Below are positions 45,778 to 53,575 of a stretch of 64,000 nt of DNA, in pieces (the first letter of the stretch is position 1; each line of letters opens with the position of its first letter). Origin of the DNA: Isosphaeraceae bacterium. Its GTDB lineage: Bacteria; Planctomycetota; Planctomycetia; Isosphaerales; Isosphaeraceae. Position numbers and translations under genes: made by a program. The stretch is taken from positions 82,096 through 146,095 of the forward strand of contig JANXSX010000048.1 in assembly GCA_025356475.1 (NCBI GenBank), in the 5' to 3' direction. The notes beneath the pieces are model-generated. The model did not search any database and had not been told where the DNA came from. It saw only the letters and a program-made list of their open reading frames with translations.

Positions 45778-47091
45778 ATGCCACTAATTCCAATCGAGTC
45801 TCTTGGTCCAAGCACCTTCACCTCACCGCTCAGATACCCGATCGAGCTGAAGCACGGCGGCTTCGTGCCCGATCATCTTGGGATCCGACACAGCACAGAA
45901 GTCGACTTCAACTCCACCGATGGGAAAGATCTCAATCTTGTTTTTGAGAAGGCCGGTCCGCGGGCCAAGCTCTTTTTCAACCCATCGGAAGCGTCGGCAG
46001 CGATCGTGACTTGCGGTGGACTCTGTCCTGGACTCAACAACGTCATTCGCTCACTCTATTATGAGCTTTATTTCAACTATAAGGTCGCGCAGATCTTAGG
46101 AATTCGCCATGGATTTCAGGGTTTGAACCCTGAGCAGGGGATGCCTCCCGTCTGGTTGGATCGGAAGGTCGTCTCGCAGATCCATAACGATGGTGGTACT
46201 TTTTTGGGAACATCACGAGGGAGTCAGGATCCCAAGGTCATGGTGGATTTCCTGCAAGTGCGCGGGATCAATTTGTTCTTCGGGATTGGGGGCGATGGAA
46301 CTCAGCGCGGTAATCAGGCGATCCATAACGAGGCGAAGCGACGCGGGTATCCACTCGCCGTCGTTGGAATCCCCAAAACGATCGACAATGACATTCAATA
46401 CTGTGACCGAAGCTTCGGTTTGATGACTGCAATTGATAAAGCCCGCGAGGTGATCCGGCTCGCCCATACGGAAGCGACGGGAAATCCACGCGGGATCGGA
46501 CTCGTCAAGGTGATGGGACGTGAGGCTGGTTTTATCGCCTGTGGAGCTACGCTCGCGAGTCAAGAAGTCAACTTCACGCTGATCCCCGAATCCCCGTTCG
46601 ATTTGGACGGTGAATATGGACTCTTGAAGGCGCTCGAACATAGGATGAACGACCGAGGGCATGCGGTCATCGTGATTGCCGAGGGAGCTGGTCAGGACCT
46701 CTTCGAGCCGTCCGAGGATAAATTTGATGCATCGGGCAACCACCTTCTTAGCGACATTGGGCCTTTACTCAAAGGCCGGATCCTGGAACACTTCAACAGG
46801 ATCGGTGAACCGGTCGACCTAAAATACATTGATCCAAGTTATATCGTACGGAGTGTTCCTGCCAATAGTGAGGACGCCCTGCTCTGTGATGCGCTCGCCC
46901 GACGCGCGGTTGATGCTGCGATGTCGGGACGGACGAACCTTTTCATCGCGCCGATGAACTCGTCCTTTGCTCACGTGCCGATCACAATGACTCTGGACGC
47001 AAAACGGCGTGTTGCCCTTGATGGTTGGTTCTGGAATTCGGTGATATCCGCCACCGGTCAAGCGCCGCAGTTTCGTAATCCGAGATCTTGA
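45778..47091 (+). CDS. pfkA: 6-phosphofructokinase, ATP-type of the long clade
   Basis: 437 residues, with an N-terminal extension of about 70 residues compared with the short bacterial enzyme. Family motifs: CGGLCPGLNNVI (phosphate loop), GIGGDGTQRG (171-178) and GIPKTIDNDI (catalytic Asp), then MGREAGFIA. The residue after GGD is Gly, which favours ATP, while the Lys in PKTIDND is seen in PPi enzymes and also in the ATP-using plant/trypanosome-type clade. The combination points to ATP use of that clade, but PPi cannot be excluded. It performs the committed step of glycolysis. A strong hairpin lies just upstream. Confidence 0.9.
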   Translation: MPLIPIESLGPSTFTSPLRYPIELKHGGFVPDHLGIRHSTEVDFNSTDGKDLNLVFEKAGPRAKLFFNPSEASAAIVTCGGLCPGLNNVIRSLYYELYFNYKVAQILGIRHGFQGLNPEQGMPPVWLDRKVVSQIHNDGGTFLGTSRGSQDPKVMVDFLQVRGINLFFGIGGDGTQRGNQAIHNEAKRRGYPLAVVGIPKTIDNDIQYCDRSFGLMTAIDKAREVIRLAHTEATGNPRGIGLVKVMGREAGFIACGATLASQEVNFTLIPESPFDLDGEYGLLKALEHRMNDRGHAVIVIAEGAGQDLFEPSEDKFDASGNHLLSDIGPLLKGRILEHFNRIGEPVDLKYIDPSYIVRSVPANSEDALLCDALARRAVDAAMSGRTNLFIAPMNSSFAHVPITMTLDAKRRVALDGWFWNSVISATGQAPQFRNPRS

Positions 47092-47151
47092 GATGGCGAA
47101 TCTGCTCTAGGTAGCAATCACCAACACTGAGATCCCCCCAGAGGTGACACG

Positions 47152-48738
47152 ATGACCGATTTTTCCCTGCAAGTTCATGATATCACTGTCAAGACCGTAC
47201 TTCACAATCTCACTCCGTCACGACTCTATGAAGAGGCGATCAAGTACGAGAAAGACGCCCGGATCGCGTCGAGCGGTGCCATGGTCTCTTATTCCGGCGA
47301 CAAGACGGGTCGATCTCCGAAGGATAAACGAATCGTCCGCAGACCTGAATCCGAGCAAGATGTGTGGTGGGGGCCGGTCAACGTCGCACTCGAACCGAAT
47401 AGCTTTGAGATTAATCGCGAACGAGCTAAGGATTATCTCAACACGCGAGACCGACTCTATTGCTTCGACGGCTTTGCCGGCTGGGACCTGGAGCACCGTA
47501 TCAAAGTCCGCGTGATCTGCTCCCGCCCCTATCATGCCCTTTTCATGCATACGATGTTGATCCGACCGACCAAGGACGAACTCGCGACATATGGCACCCC
47601 TGACTTTGTCATCTATAACGCCGGTGAATTTCCCGCGAATCTGCACACGTCTGGGATGACCTCGAAGACCAGCGTCGACCTCTCGATTGAGGATCGCGAG
47701 GTTGTCATCTTGGGGACTGAGTACGCAGGGGAAATGAAAAAAGGGGTGTTCACAATTATGAACTACCTCATGCCCAAAGCGGGCATCCTGTCGATGCATT
47801 GTTCGGCAACCGCCGACCGCCTGACAGGTCGCTCCTCCGTGATGTTCGGTCTCTCCGGCACTGGAAAAACGACCCTCTCGGCCGATCCCAAGCGACTCTT
47901 GATCGGTGATGATGAGCACTGTTGGAGTGATCATGGGATCTTCAATATCGAAGGGGGTTGCTATGCCAAGACAATCGACCTGACTAACGAGAATGAGCCT
48001 GAGATCTTTCAGGCGCTTCACTTTGGAGCCGTCCTTGAAAACGTTGTGCTTGATGAAGATGCGCGTGAGGTTGATTTTCACAACACCTCGATTACCCAGA
48101 ATACCCGGGGAGCCTATCCGATCGAATTTATCGGAAACGCCAAGATCCCCTGTATTGCTGGACACCCCACGGACGTCATCTTTCTGACGTGTGATGCCTT
48201 TGGGGTCATTCCGCCGGTCAGCAAGCTGAGTCCCGATCAAGCGATGTATCACTTCATCAGCGGGTATACCGCCAAGGTCGCCGGGACCGAGGTCGGGGTC
48301 ACTGAACCGCAAGCCACGTTCTCGCCCTGCTTCGGAGGCCCATTCCTGGTCTGGCACCCGACCAAATACGCCGGCTTGCTCGCGGAGAAGATGAAGCAGC
48401 ATGGCGCAAATGTCTGGTTGGTGAACACGGGTTGGAGCGGAGGTTCCTTCGGGGCTGGTCAGCGGATGAAGCTGAAGTACACCAGATCCATCATCGACGC
48501 CATCCACTCGGGAACACTCGGTGAGACCCCCACCGCGACGGACCCCGTTTTCGGTTTTAGTGTGTTAACGAGTGTGCCGAACGTCCCATCGGAGATCCTG
48601 ATTCCTCGGCAAACCTGGTCGGACCCAGCAGCTTACGACGCCACGGCCGCGAAACTCGCTCGGCTCTTTGTTGAAAATTTCGAGAAGTACAAGTCGGCCG
48701 CTAGCCCTGAATTGATCGCCGCTGGGCCAAAGATCTGA
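47152..48738 (+). CDS. pckA: Phosphoenolpyruvate carboxykinase (ATP)
   Basis: 528 residues. GAGGTG at 47141-47146 sits five bases before the ATG. The kinase-1a P-loop GLSGTGKTTLSADP (about residue 238), the metal-binding kinase-2 motif LIGDDEHCWSD, and the oxaloacetate-site RSPKDKRIV near the start are all intact, plus NIEGGCYAKTIDL. It converts oxaloacetate to PEP with ATP, feeding gluconeogenesis. It lies 60 bases after phosphofructokinase on the same strand, so opposing glycolytic and gluconeogenic enzymes may be co-transcribed. Confidence 0.97.
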   Translation: MTDFSLQVHDITVKTVLHNLTPSRLYEEAIKYEKDARIASSGAMVSYSGDKTGRSPKDKRIVRRPESEQDVWWGPVNVALEPNSFEINRERAKDYLNTRDRLYCFDGFAGWDLEHRIKVRVICSRPYHALFMHTMLIRPTKDELATYGTPDFVIYNAGEFPANLHTSGMTSKTSVDLSIEDREVVILGTEYAGEMKKGVFTIMNYLMPKAGILSMHCSATADRLTGRSSVMFGLSGTGKTTLSADPKRLLIGDDEHCWSDHGIFNIEGGCYAKTIDLTNENEPEIFQALHFGAVLENVVLDEDAREVDFHNTSITQNTRGAYPIEFIGNAKIPCIAGHPTDVIFLTCDAFGVIPPVSKLSPDQAMYHFISGYTAKVAGTEVGVTEPQATFSPCFGGPFLVWHPTKYAGLLAEKMKQHGANVWLVNTGWSGGSFGAGQRMKLKYTRSIIDAIHSGTLGETPTATDPVFGFSVLTSVPNVPSEILIPRQTWSDPAAYDATAAKLARLFVENFEKYKSAASPELIAAGPKI

Positions 48739-48815
48739 GTGAAGGGCGAGGCAAACTTACAACTCGCGGGAAGTTCCGGGGTTGTCACATCCCGTTGACT
48801 TGAGTAAAAGTCCCG

Positions 48816-48847
48816 CATCTCTCCTCGAATTCGTTCGATGAGAGGTG
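48816..48847 (+). promoter_or_regulatory. Hairpin between pckA and bamA
   Basis: CATCTCTC (48816-48823) pairs with GAGAGGTG (48840-48847, one G-U), and inside it TCGAA-TTCG-TTCGA pairs after one mismatch, giving about 13 bp in all. No T-run follows. It could be a bamA leader structure or processing site; bamA begins 170 bases on. Confidence 0.45.
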
Positions 48848-49017
48848 CCGAACTGACTCTCTCCGCGTCGGCGTTTATGTCCCGTCGAGTCGATCTCCCC
48901 CTGACTTACACCCTGATTTGAGTTCGGCCCGTACGAGACCCCGGGGCGTGGTCCCTTGCCCATGGATGGGCTAGGCCACGCACTGCGAGTGACTCGGTCC
49001 ATGGGAAGCGATGGCTC

Positions 49018-51882
49018 ATGACACTCGGCGAATGGAAGATCGTGCCTAAGCCAGGGATGGCATCGGCAAACCGAGAACGAAGCCCAGGTCGGCGAACGAC
49101 CCTGGTGACTCTTGCGTTTGCGCTCGTCATGTCCTTCCTGAGTTCAGTGGCAACCGCAGCGGATGATGAGATCATTCGTGAAATCAAGGTCGAGGGAAAC
49201 TCCTCGATCACCACCGAACAAGTGCGTGCCAAGCTCAAGAGCCGGGTTGGCCGGGCTATGGACAAGCGATTGCTCGAAGCCGATCTCCGCACGCTCGTCG
49301 AAACAAAGTGGTTTGCTGACGTGCAGACGTTTTATGACAAAACGCCCGAAGGCGATGGTATGATCTTGATCTTCCAGGTCAAGGAAATGCCCATCCTTAA
49401 ATCAGTCGAGTTTCGTGGTCGTACGAAGGTCAAAGTGAAGGACTTGGAAGAACGGACCGGCCTGAAAAAAGGGTCGAGAGCCGACGTGCTTCGCGCATCC
49501 TTGGCCGTGAAACAACTAAAAGAACTCTATCAAGAAAAGGGCTTCGAACTCGCGGAAGTCAAACTCCTTGAGGGGGATAAAGAGACGGACCGTAAGGTCG
49601 TCTACGAGATCTTCGAAGGTCCACAATATAAAGTCGCCTCGGTTGAATTCATCGGCAATGCCTTCTTTCCAGACTCTACGCTCTATACGAAAGTGACGCT
49701 CAAGGCGGCGATACTCGGCCTAATCGGCGGAAAATTCCAGCGAGATACGCTCGACGAAGATCGTCGCAAATTGATCGACTACTACACATCACTTGGATTC
49801 TTTCATGTTGATATCTCTGCGACGACGAAACCAGGCAAAACCTTGGGTGAGCAGATCATTACGTTCACCATCTCTGAAGGTGTTCAATATAAGGTCCGAG
49901 AGATCAAGTTTGAAGGCAACGTGAAGCTCGCCGAATCCGCCCTACGAGATGGCCTTCAGTTGCACTCGGGTCAGCCGATGACCGACATGCTCCGCCAGGC
50001 GGATCAGAAGAATCTCCTGACGAAGTATCATGCGTTAGGCTGCATTCAGGCGAATGTTGACCCTCAGAACAAATTTCTCGACGAGCCGGGGATGGTCGAT
50101 CTGGTCTACAAGATCGAAGAAGGCGACGTCTTTTATTTGGGTGATCTGATCGTCCGAGGCAATGTTCACACCAAAGACAAGGTCATCCGACGCGAAGCCG
50201 TGATGGCTGGCCTTTTACCGGGCGAGCTACTGGACAAGAGCCGGATGGACAAGTTCCGAACTCGGCTTGCGAGCACCCAGTACTTCTTCAACTCGCCCGA
50301 AATGGGCAAGCCGATTGATATCAAGGTCCTGAATCCGAGACCGGCAAGTGAGCCGTATGGGAAACTTCCCTTGGGCGACCTCACCGAGGTCACGCCTCTG
50401 ACCCGAATGCAGAGTCCCGCTGCAGATTCACCCCCGCCAGCGGCCGCTCCTCAGCCGAGGCTCAACCCCGATGATCTCGGACCGGGTTCGATTGGTGAGG
50501 TCCCGCTTGATGCGGGCGCTCCTCCCCCCCTGGGTCCGCCGGACGCTGCAGGGGGTGGCCCATCCCCAGGCGGCCCTAGCGTGGGTGTTCCCTATGGTTC
50601 CGGAGGAATGTTCAACCCAGCCCCCGATACGATGCCGGTCATGCCTTTGCCCCCTGCGTTGATCAACGGGGGTTCGCCATTTGGGGGCAATCGTCGCCAG
50701 GCCGCTCCTTCACGAGAGCTCGGAGAGGGCGAGCCTAAAGGTAGCTTTCCGCAGCTCCCATTGACGAACATGACCAATACTTCACCCGACCGAAACGAGC
50801 CGTTTGCCAACCGCTCATTCGCCGATATCGTGACCCAGGTTGATGAGGCACCCACCGGACGACTTATGTTCGGTGTGGGGGCAAACTCGTTTCAAGGTTT
50901 CCAGGGAAGCTTCATTCTTCACGAACGCAACTTCGATATCACGAATGTTCCTCGGACCTTCTCCGAGTTATTCAGCGGTAATTCCTGGCGAGGCGGCGGG
51001 CAAGAGTTTCGGCTCTCGGTGATGCCAGGTACACAGATTAACAGCCTTGATATCATGTTCCGTGAGCCCTACCTTTTCAATCAACCTATTAGCTTCACCA
51101 CGGAAGCGTACCTTCAGAATCGTTACCAATTCGATTACACGGAAGGTCGAGCAGGGGGTCGAGTCGCTCTCGGTAAGCAGTTTGGTCCTGCCGTCTACGC
51201 GGATATCTCTGCACGTGCTGAGAATGTGAATTTCTATGGCTTCAAGACGCCTGCTCCTGCGGATTACCTTGCAGCCCAAGGCCATACAAACCTGTTCACT
51301 ATTCGACCACGACTGCTCATCGATAACCGAAATAACCCGTTCTCGCCGAACAAGGGTTCCTATCTTGAGTTCGCCAACGAAACGGGGTTCGGTACATTTC
51401 AGTTCAATAAGGTCACTGCGGAGGCGAGGAAGTACTTCACGCTCTGGACAAGGCCCGACGGTACCGGCGTAAACTTTTTAACCTTCCGTGGATTCATGGG
51501 TTTTACAACCCAAGATACCCCGGTCTACGAACGATTCTTCGCGGGTAACTTCCGCAGCATCCGAGGCTTCCAGTATCGCGGTGTCGGACCTCGCGTCGAT
51601 GGCTCCAACGTTGGAGGCCTCATGTCGGCGATCGGATCTGCGGAGTATCAGTTTCCCTGGACAGCGAATGATATGTTCCAGCAGGTGATCTTCTGCGACT
51701 TCGGCACCGTTGAACGAAACTACGACCTGAAGAACGTGCGAGTCGCGGTAGGAACAGGGTTGCGGGTTAACGTCCCCGCTCTTGGGCCCCTCCCCTTGGC
51801 ATTTGACCTAGCAATCCCAGTCGTCAAGGCCGATGGTGACCGGGTCCAATACTTCAACTTCTTTATCGGTGCGTTCTGGTAA
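49018..51882 (+). CDS. bamA: Outer-membrane assembly factor BamA (Omp85)
   Basis: 954 residues from the ATG at 49018; the ATG at 49057 is an alternative, and either leaves a signal sequence (TLVTLAFALVMSFLSSVATAA). Five POTRA domains span about 50-435, each with the strand pattern I-x-V-x-GN/R (EIKVEGNSSI, SVEFRGRTKV, SVEFIGNAFF, EIKFEGNVKL, DLIVRGNVHT). A Pro/Gly-rich insert of about 150 residues (440-590) separates them from the 16-strand barrel. The loop 6 motif FRSIRGFQYRGVGPR is intact and the protein ends in Trp, as many barrels do. It folds beta-barrel proteins into the outer membrane, confirming a diderm envelope. Confidence 0.95.
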   Translation: MTLGEWKIVPKPGMASANRERSPGRRTTLVTLAFALVMSFLSSVATAADDEIIREIKVEGNSSITTEQVRAKLKSRVGRAMDKRLLEADLRTLVETKWFADVQTFYDKTPEGDGMILIFQVKEMPILKSVEFRGRTKVKVKDLEERTGLKKGSRADVLRASLAVKQLKELYQEKGFELAEVKLLEGDKETDRKVVYEIFEGPQYKVASVEFIGNAFFPDSTLYTKVTLKAAILGLIGGKFQRDTLDEDRRKLIDYYTSLGFFHVDISATTKPGKTLGEQIITFTISEGVQYKVREIKFEGNVKLAESALRDGLQLHSGQPMTDMLRQADQKNLLTKYHALGCIQANVDPQNKFLDEPGMVDLVYKIEEGDVFYLGDLIVRGNVHTKDKVIRREAVMAGLLPGELLDKSRMDKFRTRLASTQYFFNSPEMGKPIDIKVLNPRPASEPYGKLPLGDLTEVTPLTRMQSPAADSPPPAAAPQPRLNPDDLGPGSIGEVPLDAGAPPPLGPPDAAGGGPSPGGPSVGVPYGSGGMFNPAPDTMPVMPLPPALINGGSPFGGNRRQAAPSRELGEGEPKGSFPQLPLTNMTNTSPDRNEPFANRSFADIVTQVDEAPTGRLMFGVGANSFQGFQGSFILHERNFDITNVPRTFSELFSGNSWRGGGQEFRLSVMPGTQINSLDIMFREPYLFNQPISFTTEAYLQNRYQFDYTEGRAGGRVALGKQFGPAVYADISARAENVNFYGFKTPAPADYLAAQGHTNLFTIRPRLLIDNRNNPFSPNKGSYLEFANETGFGTFQFNKVTAEARKYFTLWTRPDGTGVNFLTFRGFMGFTTQDTPVYERFFAGNFRSIRGFQYRGVGPRVDGSNVGGLMSAIGSAEYQFPWTANDMFQQVIFCDFGTVERNYDLKNVRVAVGTGLRVNVPALGPLPLAFDLAIPVVKADGDRVQYFNFFIGAFW

Positions 51883-51890
51883 ACCTCTGA

Positions 51891-51918
51891 GAGACACAAC
51901 AACGTGTTGTTGTGTCTC
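51891..51918. terminator. Terminator between bamA and the DUF1080 gene
   Basis: GAGACACAACAAC and GTTGTTGTGTCTC are perfect inverted arms around GT; in practice a stem of about 11 bp with a short loop. TTCGGTT follows. It separates convergent genes. Confidence 0.75.
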
Positions 51919-52050
51919 TTCGGTTCCAAGCTGGTTACTAATTCCCGAGTCTCTTTCGGGGCCTGGAGTCTCGATGAATGTCTGATCGGGCTTAGTCGAC
52001 GACGTCGCGTGTCTAAGTTCATCAGCGCGAGGCAATGCTAGATCTCATGA

Positions 52051-52731
52051 TCATTTGGCGGTGAGTGGCTTCAGCTCAACTCGTCGGAAAAAAACCTCCG
52101 CTCCCTCAGATTGGAGCGCAATTTTGCCGCGAGCCACGCTGGCTTTCGAGCCTTCGTTGACAACAACTCCGTTCACGATGTTTGTGACCTTGTCGCCATT
52201 GCAAATGACTTCAATCACGTTCCATTCGCCGCTCGGCTTCTCAGCATCTTTCTTCTTCTTTTTGAACTGTTTCTGGATGACGCCATCCACTTCGAGAGAC
52301 GTGCCATCAACCATCCAGAAGTCACCGCAATCACCTTCTTGAACTTGGCACTCGATTGATTTGGTCCAAATCTTATCTGGCCCGACACAATGCAACAAAA
52401 TCCCGCTATCGCGGACTACCGTCTCTCGAGGTGGGTATCGCTTTGTCCCCCACTTGAACTCGACCGTTAAGTGATAGTTTTCATACTCTTGATTGGTTGT
52501 CAGGCAACCGAACTCTTCCCCGGAAACGTGGATAGCTCCATCTTCCACCTTGAAAACGGCTTTGGGATCCTCTTTCGCGTCAACCGTCTTAACCTTGTGG
52601 TTGATGAAGACGGACCAACCATTGAGATCCTTGCCGTTGAACAGAGCGGTTGGTTCCGCAGCGATGGTCGGACACGCCGCGATCATCGCAAGCATCAATG
52701 CTCGGATCAGAACAGGTTGGTTGTTTAACAT
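52051..52731 (-). CDS. Secreted DUF1080 (3-keto-disaccharide hydrolase-like) protein
   Basis: 226 residues: a signal peptide (MLNNQPVLIRALMLAMIAACPTIAA) and one DUF1080 domain. Typical blocks are seen: ALFNGKDLNGWSVF, FKVEDGAIHVSGEEFGCLTTNQEYENYHLTVEFKWG, RDSGILLHCVG, ECQVQEGDCGDFWMV, and EVICNGDKVTNIVNG. The fold is a concanavalin-like sandwich; members hydrolyse 3-keto-glycosides or bind glycans and are greatly expanded in planctomycetes. A small hairpin (52763-52782) lies upstream. Confidence 0.92.
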   Translation of the reverse strand: MLNNQPVLIRALMLAMIAACPTIAAEPTALFNGKDLNGWSVFINHKVKTVDAKEDPKAVFKVEDGAIHVSGEEFGCLTTNQEYENYHLTVEFKWGTKRYPPRETVVRDSGILLHCVGPDKIWTKSIECQVQEGDCGDFWMVDGTSLEVDGVIQKQFKKKKKDAEKPSGEWNVIEVICNGDKVTNIVNGVVVNEGSKASVARGKIALQSEGAEVFFRRVELKPLTAK

Positions 52732-52878
52732 TGAGGAATGATCCAGGTGGGGGGCAGGCCGGGTATCGGATATGCCCGATACGCCAGCATTGTAACCTGG
52801 AAGATTCCCCGGCTCAACGATCCAACCCGGAGTGATGGATGGATCGAGTGATTGCTAAAGGTCCACGATCGGACTCGC

Positions 52879-53268
52879 TCAGTGGCGTGATGCTGCGGCG
52901 CGACGAGCCTGGTCGCTACGAAGGGCCGAGATCAATTCGAGCGTCGCTTCCAAATACGGCTCAAGCGCTGGCTGAGAATGGACCCAGACCTCAGCGGTAT
53001 CGACCGGTTCGTAAACACGTCGTCCGCTGGCGACAGTTCGATTCACTGCCCCTCGATCGACGAGGAAGAGAAGGACCGCAACTCGGCGAGCGAGCGGGGC
53101 CTTCGACCAATAGCTGGACGAGATTAGGTCGTTTTCGAGATGAAGTCCGACGAAGCGGACAGTCTCGTCAACGAGCGCCTCGAGGTGCTCATCATGACGA
53201 TGGCGGCGATACGCGGCCAGGTGATCGACCCACTGGCGCGAAAGATCACGGGCGGATGAAGCGGGCAC
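52879..53268 (-). CDS. Hypothetical protein
   Basis: 129 residues from a GTG at 53268 with no clear ribosome-binding site. Mostly helical: RQWVDHLAAYRRHRHDEHLEALVDETVRFVGLHLENDLI, then WSKAPLARRVAVLLFLVDRGAVNRTVASGRRVYEPVD and LEATLELISALRSDQARRAAA. The codon choice fits the neighbourhood better than the overlapping plus-strand frame. No family recognised. Its start overlaps the small frame at 53246-53443 by 23 bases, which could allow coupling. Confidence 0.55.
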   Translation of the reverse strand: MPASSARDLSRQWVDHLAAYRRHRHDEHLEALVDETVRFVGLHLENDLISSSYWSKAPLARRVAVLLFLVDRGAVNRTVASGRRVYEPVDTAEVWVHSQPALEPYLEATLELISALRSDQARRAAASRH

Positions 53269-53443
53269 GGCAGCAGAAGTCCTTGACTAGGTAGGGGTCG
53301 CTCCGCGCGTCCCCAACGCATTTCCCAATGAATGTATCATAGTCTGCACGGCAAGGCCGCGTGACAAGTTCTTTTGGAATTTCAGGAACAATCGTCTCAC
53401 TCGTTTGGCTTTGACAGTGGAACTTGGGTGCATTATCTTGCAT
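53246..53443 (-). CDS. Possible small Cys-containing protein
   Basis: 65 residues from the ATG at 53443, with five Cys (positions 10, 31, 42, 57, 58). Codon use looks coding-like but there is no Shine-Dalgarno sequence. It overlaps the gene at 52879-53268 by 23 bases, as in a coupled pair. No family recognised; it may be chance. Confidence 0.35.
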   Translation of the reverse strand: MQDNAPKFHCQSQTSETIVPEIPKELVTRPCRADYDTFIGKCVGDARSDPYLVKDFCCRARFIRP

Positions 53444-53575
53444 TGTCGGAACTTAGGCGGACAAATCGCTCTGTGACTTCATCGAACTTCAACGTTTCTC
53501 GGTGAATCGGGGTAAACTAGGTCGAGATGGCCGACGCTGGCGGCCACGACGTTCTCTCAGGATGCGAATCCCCTT

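Noticed and set aside
47218..48507. A 429-codon open frame antisense to pckA
   Set aside because: Its residues are the complement of a clear PEP carboxykinase; no motif of its own.
52839..53294. A 151-codon plus-strand frame
   Set aside because: Arg/Gly/Pro-rich composition without hydrophobic core; the opposite strand gives a more protein-like sequence.
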